DNA of 64,000 bases from Burkholderiales bacterium UBA1834 (GTDB lineage: Bacteria; Pseudomonadota; Gammaproteobacteria; Burkholderiales; Burkholderiaceae_C), in assembly GCA_002339015.1 (NCBI GenBank), contig DDJC01000002.1, positions 104,360 to 168,359 of the forward strand. Reading direction: 5' to 3'. Each line of letters opens with the position of its first letter. Position 1 is the stretch's first letter. The notes under the pieces are model-generated. The model was not told the origin of the DNA, searched no databases, and was given only the letters and a program-made list of their open reading frames with translations. The position numbers and the translations under genes were made by a program. Shown here piece after piece: positions 31,647-42,324 of this stretch.

Positions 31647-32933
31647 TCACTTCTCGGCCTGCTTGACGGTGGCGCCATCGCGCAGCTTGGCGGGCGGTGA
31701 CAGCACCACCTTGTCGCCAGACTTGATGGCGTTGGCCGCCACGGGTGCGATCTCCAGCACCTCGCCGATGGTGCGGCCCGCCTTCACGGCCACGGGCGAT
31801 GCCGTCATCACGGGCGACTCGACCGTGCCGCTGCTGGTGATGCGCCACACGGCCTTGCCGCCATCGCGCTCAACCACGGCCTGGGGGTTCACGCCCAGCA
31901 CGGGCTGCTGGTCAGCCTCCGTCACGGGCTTCGAGAGGAAGCTCACCTTGGCGCTCATTTCCGGCAGTACCCGCGCATCGAGCTTGTCGAAGCGGATCTT
32001 GGTCATCACCGTGGCCTTGGCGCGGTCCACCGTGGGCACGATGCCACCCACCGTGCCCCGGAAGCGCACATCGGGCAGCGCATCGAGCACGATCTCCACC
32101 GGCTGCCCTATGCGCACCTTGGCCAGGCTGCTCTCGGACACATCGGCCTCGACCTCCAGCGTGCCCATGTCGGCCATGGTCAGCACGGCGCCCTGCGAGC
32201 CGGCCGCGTTGGAGAACGGCGTGATGATGTCGCCCACATTGGCGTTCTTGACCAGCACCACGCCATCGAAGGGCGCACGGATTTCGGTGAAGTCCTGGTT
32301 GACCTGCTGAACCTTGCGCTGTGCCTGGGCGGCCGACACGCTGGCCTGCGCCGCGGCCACGCTGGCCTGTGCGGCATTGGCACGGGTTTGCGCCGCATCC
32401 ACGGCCTGTGGCGAGATGAAGCCCTGTGCCTGCAGGCCCTTGCTGCGCGCCAGTTCGGCCTGGGCATTGGTGTTCTCGACCTGGGCCTGGCGCAGCCCGG
32501 CCTCGGCCTGGCGGATGCCCGCCTCGGCGGCGGCGATGGCGGCCTGGACATCGCTGGCGTCCAGGCGCGCGATGACCTCGTCCTTCTTCACGCGCGAACC
32601 TTCGCGCACCATCAGTTCCACCAGACGCCCGGTCGCCTTGGACGCCACCGCCGCACGGCGCTGCGCCACCACGTAGCCCGAGGCGGTCAGCTCGACATAC
32701 TGCTGTGAGGGCGTGGTCGAGACGACAGCAGCCGTCTGCACGGGCACGGCGCGCGGCGCGAACAGCCAGGCACCGCCTGCGGCCACCACGATGGCACCCG
32801 TGGCCCACAGGCCCCAGTGCGGCCCGCGCTTGCGGCCAGCCTTGGAGGCGCCACGGTCGATGCGCAGTTGGGACAGCGGCGCCGCGGCCGGTGCGGGCGA
32901 CGGCGACGGGCTGGGAGAAGCGGGCTCGGCCAT
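31647..32933 (-). CDS. Membrane fusion protein (HlyD/MacA family)
   Basis: 428 residues. An N-terminal Pro/Ser/Ala tail, a membrane anchor (about 44-62), lipoyl half ([26 protein letters not shown]), an Ala/Gln-rich alpha hairpin (about 130-215), and beta-barrel segments ([21 protein letters not shown]). It bridges the inner-membrane ABC permeases to an outer-membrane channel, none of which is in this window. First gene of the operon; an AGGATGC-N11-GCATCCT repeat lies 20 bp upstream. Confidence 0.93.
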   Translation of the reverse strand: MAEPASPSPSPSPAPAAAPLSQLRIDRGASKAGRKRGPHWGLWATGAIVVAAGGAWLFAPRAVPVQTAAVVSTTPSQQYVELTASGYVVAQRRAAVASKATGRLVELMVREGSRVKKDEVIARLDASDVQAAIAAAEAGIRQAEAGLRQAQVENTNAQAELARSKGLQAQGFISPQAVDAAQTRANAAQASVAAAQASVSAAQAQRKVQQVNQDFTEIRAPFDGVVLVKNANVGDIITPFSNAAGSQGAVLTMADMGTLEVEADVSESSLAKVRIGQPVEIVLDALPDVRFRGTVGGIVPTVDRAKATVMTKIRFDKLDARVLPEMSAKVSFLSKPVTEADQQPVLGVNPQAVVERDGGKAVWRITSSGTVESPVMTASPVAVKAGRTIGEVLEIAPVAANAIKSGDKVVLSPPAKLRDGATVKQAEK

Positions 32934-32953
32934 TGGGATGAGGGTGATCGGTC

Positions 32954-32978
32954 AGGATGCCTGATTGTGGAGCATCCT
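32954..32978. promoter_or_regulatory. Inverted repeat upstream of the exporter operon
   Basis: AGGATGC-N11-GCATCCT, perfect 7-bp arms about 20-45 bp before the fusion-protein start. Spacing suits a dimeric regulator or a leader hairpin. No regulator gene adjoins it. Confidence 0.5.
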
Positions 32979-33061
32979 CAAGCTGTCGCACCGCCTCGCG
33001 CCGAGAGTACCGTACCCAGCCTTCGCAGCCAACCCGCGTCAACGCGGCGCAGGCCGTGCGG

Positions 33062-33799
33062 TCAAGCCCACTGACTCAGGGGCACATCCACCCACACCGC
33101 GCGGGCCAGTCCGATCAAGCGGCCGTCTTCGCCATAGATGGCCGAGCCGGCCAGGTGCTTGCGGCCTTCACTGCCCAACGACCAGCCCAGCGCCACGCAG
33201 CGTTCTCCGGCTCGCGCCGTGCCCGGCAGGCTGGCGCTCAGCTCACCCAGCACGCACGTGAGACCCTCAGGGCGCGGGAGCACCGCAAAGACACCCGTGC
33301 AATCCAGCGCGGCCCACACGAACTCCGGGTGCACCGCACCATGCCCGTCGGCCAGCGACGCATCGGGCAGCCAGCGCGAGGCCAGCACCGCGCCATCGCC
33401 CAGCACACCGGGGAAGATGCGCAGGCCATCGCCCACGACACGGTCCGGCCCGCACACGAAGCAACCAGGGAAGGCGTGCGTCTTGAAGCCCAGATAGGAC
33501 GCCATCGCGGCCTCGGCCCGCTCAACGCCTGGCCAGGGGGGCACGTCCATCGACAGCTCGGCGCGGCGTCCCTCGCCCAGCAGCGTGTCGCCGCGGAAGA
33601 GTTGCGAGTGGCCATCAGCCGACTCCAGGCGCAAGGCCGTTTCCAGCGGCGGTGGCGCTTTCAGGCGCACGGTGGCCCAGCCCCCTTGCGCCATCAACGG
33701 CGCCGCAATGCGGCCCGCCACATACCCGCCATTGCCCGAGCGAGGCGGCCCGCAGAAGCGGGAGGCAATCTCGACATGCTCAGTGTGTTTCGTCATCAC
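33062..33799 (-). CDS. Hotdog-like protein, possible acyl-CoA thioesterase
   Basis: 245 residues, no signal or membrane segment. The pattern RFCGPPRSGNGGYVAGRIAAPL near residue 14 and a second FVCGPDR...GLRIFPG segment around 120 suggest two hotdog-like repeats as in some thioesterases, but I am not certain. A family name cannot be given. It is the last gene of the run purB-pyrF-this, 65 bp after pyrF. Start: two consecutive ATG codons at 33799/33796, AGGACC upstream. Confidence 0.65.
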   Translation of the reverse strand: MMTKHTEHVEIASRFCGPPRSGNGGYVAGRIAAPLMAQGGWATVRLKAPPPLETALRLESADGHSQLFRGDTLLGEGRRAELSMDVPPWPGVERAEAAMASYLGFKTHAFPGCFVCGPDRVVGDGLRIFPGVLGDGAVLASRWLPDASLADGHGAVHPEFVWAALDCTGVFAVLPRPEGLTCVLGELSASLPGTARAGERCVALGWSLGSEGRKHLAGSAIYGEDGRLIGLARAVWVDVPLSQWA

Positions 33800-33864
33800 A
33801 GCAAGGTCCTGGGATGGGGAAACCCATCAGGCAGTTGCTGCTGCCTGTCAGGGTGGGTATCAGC

Positions 33865-34707
33865 TCAGCGGGCCGCGTTCAGCGTGGCGCGCGTTTCCAG
33901 CGCCACGCGGCGGGCTGCGCTGGCGAAATCATCGAGGCCACTTCCCGCATACAGCACCGCGCGCGAACTGTTGACGATGATCGGGCCGGTCACGGCGCCA
34001 TCGGCATCCACGCGCAGCCCGGCCTTCACCGTGGCCGCGGCATCGCCGCCCTGTGCGCCCACGCCGGGGATCAGCAGTGGCAGCGTTGGGGCCAGCTCAC
34101 GCACCCGCGCGATCTCCTGAGGGAAGGTGGCGCCCACCACCAGGCCGATCTGGCCGTTGGTGTTCCAGGGGCCCTGTGCCTGTGCGGCCACATGCTCGTA
34201 CAGGCGCGGCTGGCCCGGCACATCGGCCAGGCGCTGGTTCTGCAGATCGGAGCCCCCTGGGTTGGAGGTGCGGCACAGCAGGATCACGCCCTTGCCGGGA
34301 TAGCGCAGGAAGGGCTCGATGGTGTCGAAGCCCATGAAGGGCGACAAGGTGACCGCATCAGCCTGGTAGCGCTCGAAGGCCTCACGGGCGTACTGCTCGG
34401 CCGTGCTGCCGATGTCGCCGCGCTTGGCATCCAGGATCACGGGCACATGCGGCGCCACGCGCTTCATGTGGGCCATCAGGCGCTCAAGCTGGTCCTCGGC
34501 TCGGTGCGCGGCGAAGTAGGCTATCTGGGGCTTGAGCGAGCAGACCAGGTCCTTCGTGGCATCGACGATGGCGGCACAGAAATCGTAGATGCGCTCGGGC
34601 TGGCCCTTCCAGGCGCCCGGCAGCTTGGACGGCTCCGGGTCCAGTCCCACGCAGAGCAGGGAGTCGTTGAGGCGCTGTGCTTGCGCGAGCTGGTCTGTGA
34701 AGCTCAT
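33865..34707 (-). CDS. pyrF: Orotidine-5'-phosphate decarboxylase
   Basis: 280 residues, the longer type-2 form. Makes UMP from OMP in pyrimidine synthesis. Motifs: [23 protein letters not shown], the catalytic [15 protein letters not shown] (Asp-Lys-x-x-Asp), [16 protein letters not shown] and [11 protein letters not shown]. It begins 13 bp after purB, so the two nucleotide genes are one transcript. Confidence 0.97.
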   Translation of the reverse strand: MSFTDQLAQAQRLNDSLLCVGLDPEPSKLPGAWKGQPERIYDFCAAIVDATKDLVCSLKPQIAYFAAHRAEDQLERLMAHMKRVAPHVPVILDAKRGDIGSTAEQYAREAFERYQADAVTLSPFMGFDTIEPFLRYPGKGVILLCRTSNPGGSDLQNQRLADVPGQPRLYEHVAAQAQGPWNTNGQIGLVVGATFPQEIARVRELAPTLPLLIPGVGAQGGDAAATVKAGLRVDADGAVTGPIIVNSSRAVLYAGSGLDDFASAARRVALETRATLNAAR

Positions 34708-34720
34708 GGGGCCGTTCGCC

Positions 34721-36121
<1,401 letters not shown>

Positions 36122-36131
36122 TCAACCCGTC

Positions 36132-36160
36132 ATTGTACGAAGTGCGTGCCGCACCCTCAA
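36132..36160 (-). promoter_or_regulatory. purB-pyrF promoter
   Basis: Minus strand TTGAGG (36160-36155), 17-bp spacer, TACAAT (36137-36132). Transcription would start near 36125, 25 nt before the purB ATG. The -35 overlaps the stop codon of the DUF898 gene. Confidence 0.75.
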
Positions 36161-37725
36161 GCCGGTGGTGCGTGCCGATGGGCCACGGAGGGCTGGGTCG
36201 GCATGCGCGACAGCTCGTCATCGCCGTGTGACACGGTCACCGAGGGGAACATCGTGGGCGGCGCTTCGCCCTGCCTGCGGGACCAATAGGCCAGCAGGGT
36301 CTCCGGATCCACGCGGCTGGACACCTTCACCGAGCGCAGCAGCATGCCGCGCAGGGCCACAGCCGCCGTGGGGTGGTGCCATCCCAGGGTCACGGTGGTC
36401 AGCAGGGCATGGCGCAAGGATTGACGCACATAGCGCGCCACAGGCACGCGGGCGCGGAAACGAAGGTGGCGGTTCCCCGTGTGGCTCCAGACGAGATTGA
36501 TCATGAGCGCCTGCACATAGGCGCGGACCACCAGGGCCGTCACCACCAGCACGGGCAGACTCACCGCCAGCCACACCGACACGGGAACAGACGCGACAGG
36601 CACCCGACGCCAGGCCAGCCAGCCTGCCACGCCCATGCACACGGCCCCGGCGGCCAGCACACTGGCCAGCGCGCCGCCAACAAGGGCGCGTCCGAACAGC
36701 GTCACCACATCGCCCAGGCGAGCCTTCCACTGCAGGCGCAGCGGCCCCAGGCGCACGTGCTCCTGGCGATAGCGGTAGTAGGTCCACACCGCGCGCGGCG
36801 CGCACAGCAGCCAGGCCAGCGCCAGCCCCGCGAACATCCCTGCGCCGACAAGACTGCGCGCCTGCCAGGCCAGGCCGCCCGTCCAGATCGTGGCGACGGC
36901 CAGCACCACCGGCAGCAGCATCACGCGGCTCATGCCCTGCCAGGTGCCATCGAACCACAGACGCCGGCCCGCCCACGTCAGGCTGGCCACCCGCTGGTTG
37001 GTCTTGAGGTAGGCCATCAGTGGCCAGACGGCGCAGCCCAGGCTCAAGCCCAGCATGCCCGCCCACAGGGAGCCCGACATGGCCCCCAGCACGCCCACCC
37101 ACAGCGCCAGCAGCGTGGCATATCGCGGCCACAGCACCACCGTGGGCAGCCGGAAATCCAGCCGGTGCGAGGCCACACGGGTGTGGCGCAGGAAGAACCG
37201 TTCACGCCGGCTCATGACCCAGGGCCAGGCCAGGCCCAGCGTCAGCACCATCACCAGCACATGGCCCCACCACAGCCGGGCGTAGTCCTGCACACGGGCA
37301 TCGACATGAACACCGATCTTGAGCACCTCACCCTGCGGCAGGCGCGGCACTTCGCGCGCAGGCTCGTGGGCATCGGCATCAGGCCAAGGAGAATCATGCA
37401 CGGCCTTGTGCTGTGCCATGCCATCCAGGGCGGCACGGGCGTGCGCAGGCCCCCCCAGCTCACCGAGTTCCGACAAGGCGCCGGGCAAGGTCGAGCCGAT
37501 GGGTTGCATCACACGGGAGGCATCAGCCTCTCCGGACGAACTGGCCCACCAACCCGTGCTGGGTGCCACCGAGTCGTTCGACGATGCATGCGCCGCCTCC
37601 TCGGGCGACGTTTCACGACAGTCGGTTGCGGGTTGTGCCGCCGCGGCGGGTGGCGGCCGATGCAGATCGTCCAGGTCGGCCAGCCGCACTACGCGCGCAG
37701 TGGAACGGGTGGCATTCGAATTCAT
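36157..37725 (-). CDS. DUF898 (YjgN-family) membrane protein
   Basis: 522 residues. The first 150 are polar and low-complexity (Pro, Ala, Ser, Asp). From about residue 150 a DUF898 domain follows with eight or so hydrophobic helices and typical family segments: LWWGHVLVMVLTLGLAWPWVMSRRERFF, a T/W-rich F-D-G-T motif (RRLWFDGTWQG) and NLVWSHTGNRHLRFR. Function is unknown. The long cytoplasmic N-terminus is not general for YjgN. ATG at 37725; the frame extends a further 21 codons with no support. Confidence 0.82.
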   Translation of the reverse strand: MNSNATRSTARVVRLADLDDLHRPPPAAAAQPATDCRETSPEEAAHASSNDSVAPSTGWWASSSGEADASRVMQPIGSTLPGALSELGELGGPAHARAALDGMAQHKAVHDSPWPDADAHEPAREVPRLPQGEVLKIGVHVDARVQDYARLWWGHVLVMVLTLGLAWPWVMSRRERFFLRHTRVASHRLDFRLPTVVLWPRYATLLALWVGVLGAMSGSLWAGMLGLSLGCAVWPLMAYLKTNQRVASLTWAGRRLWFDGTWQGMSRVMLLPVVLAVATIWTGGLAWQARSLVGAGMFAGLALAWLLCAPRAVWTYYRYRQEHVRLGPLRLQWKARLGDVVTLFGRALVGGALASVLAAGAVCMGVAGWLAWRRVPVASVPVSVWLAVSLPVLVVTALVVRAYVQALMINLVWSHTGNRHLRFRARVPVARYVRQSLRHALLTTVTLGWHHPTAAVALRGMLLRSVKVSSRVDPETLLAYWSRRQGEAPPTMFPSVTVSHGDDELSRMPTQPSVAHRHAPPA

Positions 37726-37813
37726 GATCAAACAGCAATAACTGTAACTGGACCTTTCTGCTCGCGGATGCTGGTTTGTCCCCCTCATTGAGTGGGTGCG
37801 ACGCCAGGTGGAT

Positions 37814-37838
37814 GAATGGCCATTCCGTTTTGTAAAAT
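37814..37838 (+). promoter_or_regulatory. GST promoter with central palindrome
   Basis: A perfect 12-bp palindrome GAATGGCCATTC (37814-37825) followed by a -10 TAAAAT (37833-37838) preceded by TTTTG. It lies 28-52 bp before the GST start. The palindrome would sit between -35 and -10, a repressor-type location. Confidence 0.55.
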
Positions 37839-37865
37839 CAGCGCCAATTCGAATCTTTCCAGACC

Positions 37866-38486
37866 ATGAAACTGATCGGCTCCCTCACCAGCCCGTACGT
37901 CCGCAAGGTGCGCATCGTGCTGGCCGAGAAAAAACTCGACTACAAGTTTGACCTTGAGAATGTGTGGTCGCCCGACACCCGCATCCTTGAAGCCAACCCA
38001 TTGGCCAAGGTGCCCTGCCTGGTGATGGAGGGCGGCGAGGCCGTCTTCGATTCACGCGTGATTGTCGAGTATGTCGACACGCTGTCGCCCGTGGGCAAAC
38101 TCATTCCCCTGAGCGGGCGCGAGCGTGTCGAGGTCAAGACCTGGGAAGCGCTCGCCGATGGCCTGCTCGACGCCGCCATCCTGGCGCGCCTGGAAGCCAC
38201 GTACGACGGCCGCACGGAAGCACAACGCAGCCAGGCCTGGATCGACCGCCAGATGGCCAAGGTGCATGCCAGCCTCCAGGCCATGAGCCAGGGCCTGGGC
38301 GAGCGCCCCTGGTGCACGAGCACGCACCACAGCCTGGCCGACATCGCCGTGGGCTGTGCGCTGGGCTATCTGGACTTCCGCTTCGCGCACATCCCGTGGC
38401 GCGCCGACTACCCCAATCTGGCCCGCCTGTACGACAAGCTCTCGCAGCGCCAAAGCTTCATCGACACCGCACCGCCCGCCGCCTGA
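37866..38486 (+). CDS. Glutathione S-transferase family protein
   Basis: 206 residues. A thioredoxin-fold N-terminal domain with the catalytic Ser/Thr region SLTSPYVRKVRIVLAEKKLDY, cis-Pro LAKVPCL, and FDSRVIVEYVD (the glutathione gamma-Glu site), then an alpha-helical C-terminal domain with SLADIAVGCALGYLDFR. Conjugates glutathione to electrophiles or acts in detoxification; close to the stringent-starvation or zeta-like Ser-GSTs. Faces the convergent glutamate-synthase-like gene (10-bp gap). Confidence 0.93.
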   Translation: MKLIGSLTSPYVRKVRIVLAEKKLDYKFDLENVWSPDTRILEANPLAKVPCLVMEGGEAVFDSRVIVEYVDTLSPVGKLIPLSGRERVEVKTWEALADGLLDAAILARLEATYDGRTEAQRSQAWIDRQMAKVHASLQAMSQGLGERPWCTSTHHSLADIAVGCALGYLDFRFAHIPWRADYPNLARLYDKLSQRQSFIDTAPPAA

Positions 38487-38496
38487 CCGGGCGGAC

Positions 38497-40164
38497 TCAG
38501 GGCGTGAACAGCGTGAAGCTGTCCACCTGGGCACCCAGCCAGTATTGCTCGAACACGGCCTGCGGCCATGGCTCCTCGCCGCGCTCGGCCGCCAGCAACT
38601 GCCCCGGCCGCGCGAAGGGCAGCAGGTTCGACAGGCGCTGCACCTGGTGGCGCGACACGCGGTGCACGATGTGGTCCGGCGTGATCTGACACGGGTGCGT
38701 GAGTCCCGCCGCCTGCACCAGCTCCTTCAGGGCATACAGCGTGTTGTCGTGGTAGTGATAGACGCGCTCGGCCTTGTCGGGCACCACCAGCGCGCGCTGA
38801 CGCATCGGATCCTGCGTGGTCACGCCCGTGGGGCAATGGCCTGTGTGGCAGCTCTGCGCCTGGATGCAGCCCAGCGAGAACATGAAGCCCCGGGCTGAGT
38901 TGCACCAGTCCGCCCCCAGCGCCATCATCCGCGCGATGTCAAAGGCACTGATCACCTTGCCGGCGCAGCCGATCTTCACGCGGTGGCGTTCGTTCAGGCC
39001 CACCAGCGTGTTGTGCACCAGCAGCAGGCCTTCCTGAAGCGGCGCGCCCACGTGGTCCGTGAACTCCAGCGGCGCAGCCCCCGTGCCACCCTCCGCCCCA
39101 TCCACCACGATGAAGTCGGGCCACAGCCCGGTCTGGCGCATGGCCTTGACCATGGCGAACCATTCCCAAGGGTGGCCAATGCACAGCTTGATGCCCACCG
39201 GCTTGCCACCTGACAACTGCCGCAGCCGCTCGATGAAATGCACCATCTCCAGCGGGGTGCCGAAAGCGCTGTGGCTGGCCGGCGAGATGCAATCCAGCCC
39301 CACCGGAATGCCGCGCGCCCGCGCGATCTCGGGCGTCACCTTCGGGCCGGGCAGCATGCCGCCGTGACCGGGCTTGGCACCCTGGCTCAGCTTGATCTCG
39401 ATGAGCTTGACCTGCGGTTCGGCAGCGTTGGCCTTGAAGCGCTCTTCATTGAAGGAGCCCTTCTCATCGCAGCAACCGAAGTAGCCGGAGCCGATCTCCC
39501 AGATCAGATCACCGCCCGGCTCGCGGTGATAGCGGCTGATGGAGCCTTCGCCCGTGTCGTGCGCGAAACGGCCCTTGGCTGCGCCCTTGTTGAGCGCCAG
39601 GATGGCGTTGGCGCTGAGCGCCCCGAAGCTCATCGCCGAAATGTTGAACAGGCTGGCGTCATACGGCTGCGTGCACGACGAGCCGCCTTCGCCGATGCGC
39701 ACGCGGAAATCGTGCGAGCCGATGTGCGAAGGCACCAGCGAATGGCTGATCCATTCGTAGCCCTGCTCACCCACATCCTTCTGCGTGCCGAAAGGGCGCT
39801 TGTCGGGCGCACCCTTGGCCCGCTGGTAGACCAGAGAACGCTGCTGCCGCGAAAACGGCGAGGCCTCGTTGTCGCTCTCGATGAAATACTGGCGCATCTC
39901 TGGCCGGATGAACTCCAGCAGGTAGCGCAGGTGCCCGATCACCGGGTAATTGCGCAGCACGGCACGCTGCGTCTGGAACAGATCGCGCACGCCCAGCAGG
40001 ACGAAAAAGCCGCCTGCGGCCGCCAGCCACCAGTAGCCGCTCCAGGCAGGGTGCCCGCTGTCCAGCGCGAGGATCATGCCCAGCGCCGCCAGCACGCCGC
40101 ATGAGGCCCAGGCCGCATAGCGGACAGGCACATGCTTGTTGAGTCTGCTCAGCCACTTCAGCAT
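38497..40164 (-). CDS. FMN-binding glutamate synthase-family protein
   Basis: 555 residues. Two N-terminal membrane helices (about 15-55) are followed by a glutamate-synthase central/FMN TIM-barrel domain: [70 protein letters not shown], and a Cys cluster [19 protein letters not shown] that matches the 3Fe-4S ligand region. It lacks the amidotransferase domain of GltB, so it needs ammonia or does another redox reaction. Start 40164 with GGGAG upstream. A single gene; function in vivo not known. Confidence 0.9.
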   Translation of the reverse strand: MLKWLSRLNKHVPVRYAAWASCGVLAALGMILALDSGHPAWSGYWWLAAAGGFFVLLGVRDLFQTQRAVLRNYPVIGHLRYLLEFIRPEMRQYFIESDNEASPFSRQQRSLVYQRAKGAPDKRPFGTQKDVGEQGYEWISHSLVPSHIGSHDFRVRIGEGGSSCTQPYDASLFNISAMSFGALSANAILALNKGAAKGRFAHDTGEGSISRYHREPGGDLIWEIGSGYFGCCDEKGSFNEERFKANAAEPQVKLIEIKLSQGAKPGHGGMLPGPKVTPEIARARGIPVGLDCISPASHSAFGTPLEMVHFIERLRQLSGGKPVGIKLCIGHPWEWFAMVKAMRQTGLWPDFIVVDGAEGGTGAAPLEFTDHVGAPLQEGLLLVHNTLVGLNERHRVKIGCAGKVISAFDIARMMALGADWCNSARGFMFSLGCIQAQSCHTGHCPTGVTTQDPMRQRALVVPDKAERVYHYHDNTLYALKELVQAAGLTHPCQITPDHIVHRVSRHQVQRLSNLLPFARPGQLLAAERGEEPWPQAVFEQYWLGAQVDSFTLFTP

Positions 40165-40343
40165 GAAAGCTCCCGGAACGTTCGTTGTCCCCACACCAAG
40201 ATCCGATGGACACCCGATCGGCATTTTCGGATCCTAAAAAGCTTTGGGCCAGGCCGCTGGGCTCAACAAGCAGGCCAACACCCGCCAATTCGCGGCCTCC
40301 AGGCACGGCCCCCTGCACGGGTTTGGCGCTACACTTCACCTAC

Positions 40344-40395
40344 AGCGCCGATTTGTCCGGCTTGCGGGCGCTCTAAAAATGCCGCTAAAGAGGGG
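40344..40395 (+). promoter_or_regulatory. SAM-II riboswitch upstream of metX
   Basis: A 52-nt aptamer matching the SAM-II pattern: P1 arms AGCGCC (40344-40349) and GGGCGCT (about 40366-40372), the loop GATTTGTCCGGCTTGC, then UAAAAAUGCCGCUAAAGAGGGG (A-rich strand and GCUAAA-A/G-AGGG 3' segment) forming the H-type pseudoknot. It lies 52 bp before the metX start, and metX is a classical target of methionine/SAM riboswitches. The aptamer call is by eye from the consensus. Confidence 0.85.
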
Positions 40396-40402
40396 CACTT
40401 GC

Positions 40403-40439
40403 ACCGGCCCCTGCTTGCGCAGCGTGGCCGGTTTTGTTT
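40403..40439 (+). terminator. Riboswitch-controlled terminator before metX
   Basis: ACCGGCC (40403-40409) and GGCCGGT (40426-40432), with an inner CTGC-TTGC-GCAG hairpin, followed by a T-rich tract up to 40439. It ends just before the metX start. GGGGC of the aptamer 3' end (40392-40396) can pair with GCCCC (40407-40411) and break this terminator, as expected for an anti-terminator in the ligand-free state. Confidence 0.78.
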
Positions 40440-40446
40440 GGTGACC

Positions 40447-41685
40447 GTGACTTCTCAACAGCCCTCACTCGGGGTCGTGACCCCGCAAAGCGTGCGTTTC
40501 GACACGCCGCTGCCCTTGCGCAGCGGCGCTCAGTTGCGCGACTACACGCTGGTCTTCGAAACCTACGGCACGCTCAACGCCGACCGCAGCAACGCGGTGC
40601 TGGTGTGCCATGCCCTGAACGCCTCGCACCATGTGGCCGGTCTGCATGCCGACGCCACCGGCCAGCCCATCCCGCGCAGTGAAGGCTGGTGGGACAACAT
40701 GATCGGGCCCGGCAAGCCGCTGGACACCGACAAGTTCTTCGTCATCGGCATCAATAACCCCGGCTCGTGCTTTGGCTCCACCGGCCCCATGCACGTCAAC
40801 CCGGACACTGGCCGCATCTACGGCGCCAGCTTCCCTGTCGTCACGGTGGAAGACTGGGTCGATGCCCAGGCCCGCGTGCTCGATGTTCTCGGCATCGAGC
40901 AGCTGGCCGCCGTGCTCGGCGGCAGCCTGGGCGGCATGCAGGCGCTGAGCTGGACGCTGCAATACCCGCAACGCATGCGCCACTGCGTGGCCGTGGCCAC
41001 CGCCCCCAACCTGTCGGCCCAGAACATCGCCTTCAACGAGGTGGCCCGACGCGCCATCATCACCGACCCCGACTTTCACGGCGGCCACTTCTACGCGCAC
41101 GGCGTGGTGCCCCGCCGAGGCCTGCGTGTGGCCCGCATGATCGGCCACATCACCTACCTGTCCGACGACGTGATGGACACCAAGTTCGGCCGCGAGATGG
41201 TTGGCCGCGAAGCCGGCGAGGCGCCTCGCTACAGCACCCAGGACATCGAGTTCCAGATCGAGAGCTACCTGCGCTACCAGGGCGACAAGTTCAGCGATTA
41301 CTTCGACGCCAACACCTACCTGCTGATCACGCGCGCGCTCGATTACTTCGACCCTGCACGCACCTTCGGCGGCAAGCTCACCGCCGCCATGGCCCAGGCC
41401 GTGGCCAAGTTCCTGGTCATCAGCTTCACCACCGACTGGCGCTTCTCGCCGGCCCGCTCGCACGAGATCGTCAAGGCCCTGACCGACAACGGCCGCGACG
41501 TGTCCTACGCCGAGATCGATGCGCCGCACGGGCACGACGCCTTCCTGCTGGACGACCCGCGTTACCACGCGCTGATGCGCGCCTATTTCGAGCGCATCGC
41601 CGCGGAGTTCAAGCACCCCGCGCCACCAGCCGCTGCAGCGCCACCGGCCGGTGCCCCTCTTGCCGCCACGGAGGCCACGCCATGA
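40447..41685 (+). CDS. metX: Homoserine O-acyltransferase (MetX)
   Basis: 412 residues, alpha/beta-hydrolase fold. Transfers an acyl group (succinyl or acetyl) from CoA to homoserine, the first committed step of methionine synthesis. Motifs: [31 protein letters not shown], nucleophile [25 protein letters not shown] and the His in [13 protein letters not shown] start at 40447, chosen for the GGTGA just before it (another GTG at 40441). The riboswitch/terminator controls it; metW overlaps by 4 bp. Confidence 0.96.
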   Translation: MTSQQPSLGVVTPQSVRFDTPLPLRSGAQLRDYTLVFETYGTLNADRSNAVLVCHALNASHHVAGLHADATGQPIPRSEGWWDNMIGPGKPLDTDKFFVIGINNPGSCFGSTGPMHVNPDTGRIYGASFPVVTVEDWVDAQARVLDVLGIEQLAAVLGGSLGGMQALSWTLQYPQRMRHCVAVATAPNLSAQNIAFNEVARRAIITDPDFHGGHFYAHGVVPRRGLRVARMIGHITYLSDDVMDTKFGREMVGREAGEAPRYSTQDIEFQIESYLRYQGDKFSDYFDANTYLLITRALDYFDPARTFGGKLTAAMAQAVAKFLVISFTTDWRFSPARSHEIVKALTDNGRDVSYAEIDAPHGHDAFLLDDPRYHALMRAYFERIAAEFKHPAPPAAAAPPAGAPLAATEATP

Positions 41686-42278
41686 CCGGCCACCACCAGG
41701 ACCGCCTGGCGCGCATTGCCGAGCTCGTGCCGCCTGGCTCGCGCGTGCTCGACCTGGGCTGCGGCAACGGCGCCCTGCTGGCCCTGCTGCGCGATCAGCG
41801 CCAGTGCACCGGCTACGGGGTCGAGATCGACGACACCCATGTGCTCGAATGCGTGCAGCGCGGCGTCAACGTCCTGCAGCGCAACCTCGAAGACGGCCTG
41901 AGCATCTTCGACGATGGCTCCTTCGACGTGGTGCTGCAGCTCGACAGCCTGCAGAACCTGCGCAACACAGAAGCCATGCTGCGCGAAACCGCGCGCGTGG
42001 GCCGCATCGGCATCGTCAGCTTTCCCAACTTTGCGCACTGGCCCCACCGCCTGAGCGTGCTGCGCGGGCGCATGCCCGTCAGCAAGAGCCTGCCTTACCA
42101 GTGGTACGACACGCCCAACATCCGCGTGACTACTTTCAAGGATTTCGACGTGCTGGCCCGCCAGAACGGCCTGCGCGTGCTGGAATCTTTCGGCCTCGAC
42201 CCACAAGGCAATGAGATCCGCCGCTGGCCCAACTTGCGCGCCAGCACCGCCGTGTTCAAGTTCGACAAAAAGGCCTGA
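41682..42278 (+). CDS. metW: MetW, methionine biosynthesis methyltransferase-like protein
   Basis: 198 residues. SAM-binding fold with [59 protein letters not shown] is the family core. MetW is required with MetX in many proteobacteria, where it activates or partners MetX. Start codon overlaps the metX stop (ATGA). No Shine-Dalgarno of its own, so translationally coupled. Its 3' end contains one arm of the porin terminator. Confidence 0.95.
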   Translation: MTGHHQDRLARIAELVPPGSRVLDLGCGNGALLALLRDQRQCTGYGVEIDDTHVLECVQRGVNVLQRNLEDGLSIFDDGSFDVVLQLDSLQNLRNTEAMLRETARVGRIGIVSFPNFAHWPHRLSVLRGRMPVSKSLPYQWYDTPNIRVTTFKDFDVLARQNGLRVLESFGLDPQGNEIRRWPNLRASTAVFKFDKKA

Positions 42279-42299
42279 CGACCGAAGCCGCCAGGCCTT
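42265..42299 (-). terminator. Terminator of porin 1, overlapping the end of metW
   Basis: AAGGCCTG (42270-42277) and CAGGCCTT (42292-42299); on the minus strand a T-run follows (42271-42267). The arm inside metW makes this a shared 3' element of the convergent genes. Confidence 0.85.
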
Positions 42300-42324
42300 G
42301 AGCGCAGTGTTCCGGTAAGACGGA

